From Deltaproteobacteria bacterium (GTDB lineage: Bacteria; Desulfobacterota; GWC2-55-46): a stretch of DNA of 37,833 bases. Within the stretch, counting starts at the first letter, position 1; each line of letters starts with the position of its first letter. Positions 31,023 through 37,833 of the stretch are shown here, one piece after another. The notes beneath the pieces were generated by a model. It saw only the letters and a program-made list of their open reading frames with translations, was not told the DNA's origin and did no database searches. The stretch covers positions 1 through 37,833 of the forward strand of contig JACREU010000120.1 in the NCBI GenBank assembly GCA_016212705.1, in the 5' to 3' direction. A program made the translations under genes and the position numbers.

Positions 31023-31051
31023 CCGAGGATTTCATGATATTTTATAGGGAT

Positions 31052-33055
31052 ATGGATACCCCGTTCAGGATAAGGACCGACTTCGTCCCAAAGGGCGACC
31101 AGCCCAGGGCGATAAAGGCGCTCGCCGAAGGGCTCAAGAAGGGGTATCCACACCAGATACTCCTTGGCGTCACAGGTTCGGGCAAGACCTTCACGATGGC
31201 CAAGGTCATCGAGGAGACGGGCAGGCCCGCGCTCGTCATCGCGCCGAACAAGACGCTCGCCGCCCAGCTCTACGCGGAGTTCAAGGACCTCTTTCCCGAG
31301 AACGCCGTAGAGTACTTCGTCTCGTACTACGATTACTACCAGCCCGAGGCGTATGTGCCGACGACGGACATGTTCATCGAGAAGGACGCCTCTATAAACG
31401 ACGAGATAGACAAACTCCGGCACTCGGCGACCCACTCACTCCTTACGAGGAGGGACTCCATCATCGTCGCGTCGGTCTCCTGCATATACGGCATAGGCTC
31501 GCCCGACGACTACGGCAAGATGCAGGTCTACGTCGAGCGCGGCATGGAGACGGATAGGGGGGCGCTCTTAAACCGCCTCATAGAGATGCAGTACGCGAGG
31601 AACGACTACGACTTCCACAGGGGCGCCTTCAGGGTAAGGGGCGACGTCGTAGACATATTCCCGGCCTATGAGGCCGACACCGCCGTGAGGATAGAGTTCT
31701 TCGGAGACACCGTCGAGACGATAACCGAGATAGACCCTATGAGGGGGAAGCCGATAAGGAAGGTCGAGCGCGCCCTCATCCACCCGGCGAGCCACCATGT
31801 GACTACGCGGGACAACCTCCACCGCGCGATAGGGGCTATAAGGGCGGAGCTCCGGGAGAGGCTCGTCTTTTTAAAGTCGCAGAACAGGCTCCTGGAGGCG
31901 CAGAGGCTTGAGCAGAGGACCCAGTTCGACCTCGAGTTCATGGAGGAGATGGGCTACTGCCCCGGCATAGAGAACTATTCGCGGCACATTACCGGAAGGC
32001 TCCAGGGCGAGCCGCCGTACACGCTCATAGATTATTTTCCCGATGACTTCATCCTCTTTATCGACGAGAGCCACATAACGGTCCCCCAGCTGAACGGCAT
32101 GTACCACGGCGACAGGTCGAGGAAGGAAACGCTCATAGAGTACGGCTTCAGGTTGCCGTCGGCCCTCGACAACAGGCCGCTTAAGTTCGACGAGTTCGCG
32201 CGTAAGATCAAACAAACGGTCCATGTCTCGGCGACCCCGGCCGCTTACGAGTTCTCGGCAGCCGACGGGCGCGTCGTGGAGCAGATAATAAGGCCGACTG
32301 GGCTCATGGACCCTGAGATAGAGGTGAGGAGCGCGGCCCACCAGGTCGACGACCTCCTCGTTGAGATAAGGAAGCGCGTGAAGAAGGGCGAGAGGGTCCT
32401 CGTGACGACACTTACGAAGAGGATGGCCGAGGACCTTACCCAGCACTACGCCGAGGCGGGGCTTAAGGTAAAGTACCTCCACTCGGACATAGAGACGCTC
32501 GAAAGGATCGAGATATTGCGGGACTTAAGACTCGGCGAGTTCGACGTCCTCGTGGGCATAAACCTGCTGCGCGAGGGGCTGGACATTCCCGAGGTCTCGC
32601 TCGTAGCCATTCTGGACGCCGACAAGGAAGGGTTTCTCCGTTCCGCCCGTGCTCTCATACAGACCTGCGGCAGGGCCGCGAGGAATGTGAACGGCAGGGT
32701 CATCATGTACGCGGACAGGGTAACGGACTCGATGCGGACTGCGATAGGCGAGACCGAGAGGAGGAGGCTCATACAGGCGGGCTACAACGAGGCGAACGGG
32801 ATAACGCCTGAGACGATAAAGAGCAGTATAAAGGACATACTGAGCTCCATATACGAGGGGGACTACTATACGGTGAAGGGGCCGGCAGCGGCCGAGGATA
32901 CGGCGGAGTACGTGCCGCCGCACGAGATACCGAAGCTCTTAAAGGCGCTCAGGAAGGAGATGGAGAGGGCGTCGAAGGGGCTCGAGTTCGAGAAGGCCGC
33001 CGAACTGAGGGACAGGATCAAGGACCTCGAGGACATGGAGCTTAAGCTCGGCTAA
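31052..33055 (+). CDS. uvrB: Excinuclease ABC subunit B
   Basis: [65 protein letters not shown]-terminal UVR motif. ORF-track start 31013; [11 protein letters not shown] at 31052 preferred. Confidence 0.97.
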   Translation: MDTPFRIRTDFVPKGDQPRAIKALAEGLKKGYPHQILLGVTGSGKTFTMAKVIEETGRPALVIAPNKTLAAQLYAEFKDLFPENAVEYFVSYYDYYQPEAYVPTTDMFIEKDASINDEIDKLRHSATHSLLTRRDSIIVASVSCIYGIGSPDDYGKMQVYVERGMETDRGALLNRLIEMQYARNDYDFHRGAFRVRGDVVDIFPAYEADTAVRIEFFGDTVETITEIDPMRGKPIRKVERALIHPASHHVTTRDNLHRAIGAIRAELRERLVFLKSQNRLLEAQRLEQRTQFDLEFMEEMGYCPGIENYSRHITGRLQGEPPYTLIDYFPDDFILFIDESHITVPQLNGMYHGDRSRKETLIEYGFRLPSALDNRPLKFDEFARKIKQTVHVSATPAAYEFSAADGRVVEQIIRPTGLMDPEIEVRSAAHQVDDLLVEIRKRVKKGERVLVTTLTKRMAEDLTQHYAEAGLKVKYLHSDIETLERIEILRDLRLGEFDVLVGINLLREGLDIPEVSLVAILDADKEGFLRSARALIQTCGRAARNVNGRVIMYADRVTDSMRTAIGETERRRLIQAGYNEANGITPETIKSSIKDILSSIYEGDYYTVKGPAAAEDTAEYVPPHEIPKLLKALRKEMERASKGLEFEKAAELRDRIKDLEDMELKLG

Positions 33056-33074
33056 GCCTCCCCTTTTCCGCGTC

Positions 33075-33260
33075 TCATCTCCAGAGCCTCCGTTTAACGA
33101 TCGCCTTTGCCGGGACACTCTGGACCCAGAGATAGACGAACGGGTGGACGATGTACTCCCAGAGCCTTGAGAGCCTTATCGCCGTCGCCTTGCTCAAACC
33201 CAGTGCGCGGAGCCTGCAAAATATGTGCAGGCTGTTCAAATGGTGCTGTAAGTACGGCAT
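33075..33260 (-). CDS. Small protein of 61 aa, unknown function
   Basis: MPYLQHHLNSLHIFCRLRALGLSKATAIRLSRLWEYIVHPFVYLWVQSVPAKAIVKRRLWR. Minus-strand GGAGGTGA lies just upstream of the ATG (33261-33272 on +). Confidence 0.6.
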   Translation of the reverse strand: MPYLQHHLNSLHIFCRLRALGLSKATAIRLSRLWEYIVHPFVYLWVQSVPAKAIVKRRLWR

Positions 33261-33455
33261 ATGCTCACCTCCATGTGATTTGCGCTTACATCCTTGTACT
33301 TAGTTTATATATCGGCAGGTTGAAAAACGGGCTTTACGCGAATCAGGGGAAAGGGGCTTTTTTTAATACTGCGTTAATCAAAGTGTATGGTTTTTATACA
33401 GCGTAGTCCCTTTGGCGGATGGGCCGGTTAGTCCGGGGGTCTATTGGAAGACAAT

Positions 33456-33492
33456 AAAAGGGCGGGGCCTTTGAGGGCCCCCGCCCTTTTTG
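33456..33492. terminator. Intrinsic, likely bidirectional terminator
   Basis: AAAAGGGCGGGGCC...GGGCCCCCGCCCTTTTT hairpin flanked by A and T tracts, 3' of the PilZ gene on the minus strand. Confidence 0.75.
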
Positions 33493-33562
33493 GTGTTTTG
33501 TATGTCATTGCGAGGATTCAGTAACCTGCCCGTTCAAGACTCTGGGCGCGCGCCTGGCGTCC

Positions 33563-34243
33563 TCACTCCCTCGGCTTTACCGCTGAAATAAGGGTGAGGA
33601 ATGAGGAGAGCTTGCCTTCGGATTTATCGTCCGCCTCCTTGAAGAGGAGCCCGACTACGGCGCGCTCGCTGTCCTTCGACAGGTTCTTCACCTCGCCCTG
33701 GAAGCGGAGCTTCTCCTCGGCGCCCGGCAGTTGCACCGTGACTGCGAGCCCTTTCCCGATGTCGAGCGCGCCGAGCGACTTGTCCCTGTCCCTGATATCT
33801 CCGGTGTTTATGATCGCCCTGCACCCCTTTGTGCTTATGTCTATGACGACTATCTCGACGGTCTCATCCCCGAGCTCGGCTGACCCCGGCAGGATGCACT
33901 CGTACCTCGGCGTGTTCCTTACCTTGAATTCTTCGACCTTCTCCGGGTAAGCGACGAAGGCGAGTCTGAAAGGCGAGGCGAGCGTCTGCACGACCTCTGA
34001 TTTGAACCCGTAGACCGAGCCCTTGAAGAGGTAGCGGAGGATCATCTTGGAGCCCTTGAGGGAATCGACGCTGAAGCCGAGGTCATCGTCCGGGAGTTTT
34101 ACGATCAGGTATCTGCGGTGCTCGCCTCCAGCGAGCTCGCCGCGCATCTTGAGCTTGAGATCGACGAGCTCAAGGAGGAGCTCGGTCCCTACGGTGATGG
34201 GTATGTCGGGGTGCGCTGAGACGGTGTGCGCCTGATGGTTCAT
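33563..34243 (-). CDS. YcgR-like PilZ-domain protein (c-di-GMP effector)
   Basis: VRNTPRYECILPGSAE (RxxxR) and VVIDISTKGCRAIIN (DxSxxG) match the canonical c-di-GMP-binding PilZ motifs; N-terminal YcgR-type beta domain. Confidence 0.85.
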   Translation of the reverse strand: MNHQAHTVSAHPDIPITVGTELLLELVDLKLKMRGELAGGEHRRYLIVKLPDDDLGFSVDSLKGSKMILRYLFKGSVYGFKSEVVQTLASPFRLAFVAYPEKVEEFKVRNTPRYECILPGSAELGDETVEIVVIDISTKGCRAIINTGDIRDRDKSLGALDIGKGLAVTVQLPGAEEKLRFQGEVKNLSKDSERAVVGLLFKEADDKSEGKLSSFLTLISAVKPRE

Positions 34244-34253
34244 CCGCTTCTCC

Positions 34254-34589
34254 TTATCTGCTGTGGCACGGGTCGCACGGCCACTGGGTGTAGGTAGTCT
34301 CCCTGACGACGAGTTTCGTCTCCTTGTCAGTCACCTTGTAGTCGGCCTTTGCTATGGGGCACGAGCCGTACATCCGGTTCGTGTTGTCGAACTCGCCCTT
34401 TACGACGTAGTCGAACTTCGCGTCGTAGACGAACCACTTGTCCTCGTGCGTGAGGAGCGTCTCTCCGGGGACCTTGTACGTCAAGACCCGGGGGAAGGAG
34501 AGCTCTTTTTTCACCTCTTTTTCCTCAACCGCCTTCTGCGCGGCGCAGGCCGTGAGCATGAGCAGGAGTATTACGGAGAGTTGTTTCAT
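34254..34589 (-). CDS. Small lipoprotein with a C-terminal CXXCH motif
   Basis: MKQLSVILLLMLTACAA lipobox; ends TQWPCDPCHSR*. Confidence 0.7.
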   Translation of the reverse strand: MKQLSVILLLMLTACAAQKAVEEKEVKKELSFPRVLTYKVPGETLLTHEDKWFVYDAKFDYVVKGEFDNTNRMYGSCPIAKADYKVTDKETKLVVRETTYTQWPCDPCHSR

Positions 34590-34744
34590 AGGCGGCTCCG
34601 GTGTGTTTGAAATTTAAGGTACTATATCCGCAATCAGGGGGCGATTTCAATGGAATGTTTAATGCGCGTCCCAAAACTCTTTCTTGCCTGCGGGCGCGTA
34701 AAAGTATAAAATAAACGATTTAACCCCCTTTTGGAGACCTGACG

Positions 34745-37162
34745 TTGATGAAAAACAGATTCCTTGAAGCCTTGAACGCGCGCCCTCTCCTCTTTGACGG
34801 AGCGACCGGCACCATGCTCCAGAGGCTGGGTCTGAAGCCCGGCGGGTGCCCTGACGAGCTATCCCTCAAAGACCCGGCGATGGTAAGGAAGGTCCACGCC
34901 GCCTACATCGAGGCGGGCTCGGACATCGTTACGACCAACACCTTCGGCGCGAACAGGGCCAAGCTCGCCGAGTACGGCCTCGAAGGGAAGTTGAAGGAGA
35001 TAAACGTCGCGGCGGCGCGGTGCGCTCGCGAGGAGGCGGGGAAGGACCGGTTCGTCGCCGGAGGCTTCGGCCCCACCGGGAGGTTCGTTGAGCCGGTCGG
35101 CGACATGACCTTCGACGAGGCGTTCTCCATTTACGCCGAGCAGGCCGAGGCGCTCAAACTCGGCGGCGCAGACCTCGTCATCATCGAGACGATGATGGAC
35201 ATAAAAGAGATGAAGGCCGCGATAATGGCCGCAAAGTCCGTAGGCCTCCCGGTCGTCGCCACCATGACCTTCGACCAGACGATGAGGACGGTCCTCGGCA
35301 CGCCGCCGGAATCTTTCGCGATAATGGCCGCGGCCGTGGGCGCCGACTGCATAGGCGCCAACTGCTCATTGGGGATAGAAGGCATATACCAGGCCGTAAG
35401 CGCGATGTCGAGGGTGGTGGACACCCCGCTGATCGCGCAACCGAACGCGGGCCTGCCCGTGCTCAAGGGGACTGAGACCGTATTCCCGGCCTCCCCCGAG
35501 GAGATGGCGTCGTTCGTGCCGAAGCTCGTGGACTCCGGCGTCCGCGTCCTCGGCGGGTGTTGCGGGACGACGCCGGAGCATATAAGGAAGATGGGGACGA
35601 TTTTCAAGTCGCTCAAGCCGGTCCGGCGGGAGAGGAAAAACTTCACCGCGCTCGCCAGCAGGACGTCCTTTACTCTCTTCGGCGGAGGGCTCCCTGCGAT
35701 AGTCATAGGCGAGAGGATAAACCCGACGGGCAGGAAGGCGCTCGCGCAGGAGATAAAAGAGGGGAAGACCGCCGGCATCAGGAACGAGGCGCGCGCGCAG
35801 GCGGTAAGCGGCGCGCACGCCCTCGACGTCAACGTCGGCGTCCCCGGCATAGACGAGACGGAGTCGATGGGCAGGGCCGTATTCGCGGTGAATGAGAACT
35901 CGACGCTCCCCATAGTCATAGATTCGTCAAGCCCCGAGGCGATCGAGGCCGGGCTAAAGGCCGTTGACGGCAGGCCGCTCGTAAATTCGATAAGCGGGGA
36001 GGAGAAAAAGCTCGCCACCATCCTCCCTCTCGCCAAAAAGTACGGGGCCGCCGTCCTGGCGCTTACGCTCGACGATGCCGGCATACCGGATACCGCAGAG
36101 GGGAGGGTAGCCGTCGCCGAACGCATATTGAAGAGGGCGATAGAGGCCGGGATGAGGAAAGAGGACCTTATCTTCGACTGCCTCGCCATGACGGTATCCG
36201 CCGCGCCGTTGAGCGCGATAGAGACGCTCAAGGCCATAAGGCTTTTAAAGGAGAGGCTCGGGTTGACGACCGTCTTAGGCGTATCGAACATATCGTTTGG
36301 CCTGCCTGCCCGCGAGGTGATAAACGCGTCGTTCCTTACGATGGCCATAGCCGCGGGGCTGGATTCGGCCATCATCAACCCGAACAACAAGGCGATGATG
36401 GACGCGTACCACTCGTCCCTCGTGCTCCTCAATCAGGACATCAGGGCGGAGAGGTACATAAAGAGGCACCAGGCGCAGACGGCAGAGGCCGGCGCTGATA
36501 AAGGGACGGCCGCGCCTTCAGCAAGCGCACCGACGACGCTGGAGGCGAGGCTTAAAAAGGCCGTCATCGAGGGCGACGAGGAGAATATAGTCGCTCTTGT
36601 CGAAGAGGCGCTGAAAGATGGCTGGGACCCGATAAAAATAAGCGGGGAGGGGCTCGTCCCCGGCCTCGAAGAGGTCGGGAGGCTCTTTGGCTGTAACAAG
36701 TATTATCTGCCGCAGGTGATGCTCTCGGCAGAGACCATGAAGAAGGCCTTCGCGAGGCTCAAAAAGGAGCTCAAGGGAAAGAGCGGCCCGTCGCTCGGCA
36801 AAGTGATACTCGCGACCGTCGAGGGCGACATTCACGACATCGGCAAGAACATCCTCGCTACGCTCCTTGAGAACCACGGGTTCGAGGTAATTGACCTCGG
36901 CAAGAACGTATCGTCGGCGCGGATAGTAGAGGAGGCGGTGAGTAAAAAGGCCGATATCGTCGGCCTCTCCGCCCTCATGACGACGACGGTCATGGAGATG
37001 GACAAGGTAATAAAGGAGCTTAAGGACAGGGGCGTAAAGGTCATGACCATCGTCGGCGGCGCGGTCGTCACAAAGGAGTTCTCGGACAAGGTCAAGGCCG
37101 ACGAGTACGGAGGCGACGCCCTTTCCGCCGTTGAGAAGATGAAGAGGATGATGAGGCAGTAA
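34745..37162 (+). CDS. metH: Methionine synthase-like cobalamin-dependent methyltransferase (homocysteine-, pterin- and B12-binding domains; no C-terminal activation domain)
   Basis: LFDGATGTMLQRLGL, GGCCGTTPEHI, VIGERINPTGRKAL, EGDIHDIGKNILATLLENHGFEVIDLGKNV (DxHxxG). Ends at 805 aa. Confidence 0.88.
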   Translation: MMKNRFLEALNARPLLFDGATGTMLQRLGLKPGGCPDELSLKDPAMVRKVHAAYIEAGSDIVTTNTFGANRAKLAEYGLEGKLKEINVAAARCAREEAGKDRFVAGGFGPTGRFVEPVGDMTFDEAFSIYAEQAEALKLGGADLVIIETMMDIKEMKAAIMAAKSVGLPVVATMTFDQTMRTVLGTPPESFAIMAAAVGADCIGANCSLGIEGIYQAVSAMSRVVDTPLIAQPNAGLPVLKGTETVFPASPEEMASFVPKLVDSGVRVLGGCCGTTPEHIRKMGTIFKSLKPVRRERKNFTALASRTSFTLFGGGLPAIVIGERINPTGRKALAQEIKEGKTAGIRNEARAQAVSGAHALDVNVGVPGIDETESMGRAVFAVNENSTLPIVIDSSSPEAIEAGLKAVDGRPLVNSISGEEKKLATILPLAKKYGAAVLALTLDDAGIPDTAEGRVAVAERILKRAIEAGMRKEDLIFDCLAMTVSAAPLSAIETLKAIRLLKERLGLTTVLGVSNISFGLPAREVINASFLTMAIAAGLDSAIINPNNKAMMDAYHSSLVLLNQDIRAERYIKRHQAQTAEAGADKGTAAPSASAPTTLEARLKKAVIEGDEENIVALVEEALKDGWDPIKISGEGLVPGLEEVGRLFGCNKYYLPQVMLSAETMKKAFARLKKELKGKSGPSLGKVILATVEGDIHDIGKNILATLLENHGFEVIDLGKNVSSARIVEEAVSKKADIVGLSALMTTTVMEMDKVIKELKDRGVKVMTIVGGAVVTKEFSDKVKADEYGGDALSAVEKMKRMMRQ

Positions 37163-37318
37163 AGAATCATCGAGTTTCATATTGGTTAACACTTGGCTGT
37201 CTATCATTTAAAAATCTCCTCCCCCTGACGGGGAAGCGGTGTTGGGGGGGGGGTGAACGAGATTTCACCCTCTCCTCTATCCCCTCCCGATATTTAAGAT
37301 AAGGGGAGGGGAAGTTTA

Positions 37319-37351
37319 GAGATACCCCGCGGAGATTGCGCGGGGTATCTC
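37319..37351. promoter_or_regulatory. Perfect 13-bp-stem hairpin upstream of the rlmD-like gene
   Basis: GAGATACCCCGCG-GAGATTG-CGCGGGGTATCTC, with no T-tract. Confidence 0.65.
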
Positions 37352-37391
37352 ACTTAGGCGCTTGGCAGGCCACAATTTTTCAGGGAGCATC

Positions 37392-37703
37392 ATGGAACAC
37401 ATCGTTGATATAACATCCCTCGCCTTCGGGGGCAGGGGCATCGGCAGGATTGACGGCAAGGTCGTATTCGTCCCGTTTACCGCGCCGGGGGACAGGGCGC
37501 GAGTAGAGGTCGTCACGGAGAAGAAGGGGTTCTCGGAGGGGGCGCTCGTCGAGGTCGTCTCGCCCTCTCCCCAGAGGGTTTCGCCTTCCTGCCCGGTCTT
37601 CGGCGCGTGCGGAGGGTGCGCGCTCCAGCACATCTCCTACGATGGGCAGGCCGAGTGGAAGGAGCGTATATTCGAGGAGACCCTTAAAAGGAATGGGTCT
37701 TAG
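37392..37703 (+). pseudogene. rlmD: Truncated TRAM-domain 23S rRNA (uracil-5-)-methyltransferase (RlmD/RumA-like) fragment
   Basis: MEHIVDITSLAFGGRGIGRIDGKVVFVPFTAPGDRARVEV (TRAM) and CPVFGACGGCALQHISYDGQAEWKERIFEETLKRNGS*. The reading frame stops after ~104 aa, before the methyltransferase domain, at a composition shift. Confidence 0.8.
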
Positions 37704-37833
37704 GAAGCAAACAAGGTTATAAAGGGGTCTTGCGGAACATTTTTAACAGTTCCAAATATATGTTATCGCATCTGAGATTGAAACGAAACTCAGTTTCCTT
37801 CAGGTGCAGGTAGAAAGTATGTTTGTGGAGCCC

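Overview
The window is a GC-rich bacterial chromosomal segment, probably from a deltaproteobacterial or Desulfobacterota-like lineage (inferred from gene content). It is mostly compact housekeeping and signalling genes. In order: the 3' end of a 4Fe-4S ferredoxin (porD-like), porA, porB, a roadblock/LC7 (MglB-like) protein, an MglA-like GTPase, GatB/YqeY-like, NIF3-like, mutS2, dnaG, rpoD, a pentaheme c-type cytochrome, a coiled-coil lipoprotein (-), rpsU, acs (-), a small conserved-type protein, hisS, a small TM protein, a GspE/PilB ATPase, engB, a CpoB/YbgF-like TPR lipoprotein, a LysM protein, dprA, topA, a receiver-PilZ protein, lspA (-), ileS (-), uvrB, a 61-aa small ORF (-), a YcgR-like PilZ protein (-), a small lipoprotein ending in CXXCH (-), a metH-like corrinoid methyltransferase, and a truncated rlmD/rumA-like gene at the right edge. 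No CRISPR array, rRNA, tRNA or complete transposon was recognised. The most unusual signals are in intergenic DNA: (1) four back-to-back perfect hairpins directly upstream of mglA; (2) a strong promoter plus terminator-bearing leader (candidate riboswitch or attenuator) ahead of the pentaheme cytochrome; (3) a ~395-bp MITE-like inverted-repeat element after rpsU, which shares dispersed repeat modules with a site near 27.3 kb; (4) a likely insertion or assembly junction truncating the rlmD-like gene; (5) a small ORF with a near-perfect Shine-Dalgarno. All calls come from reading the sequence by eye, with no database search.
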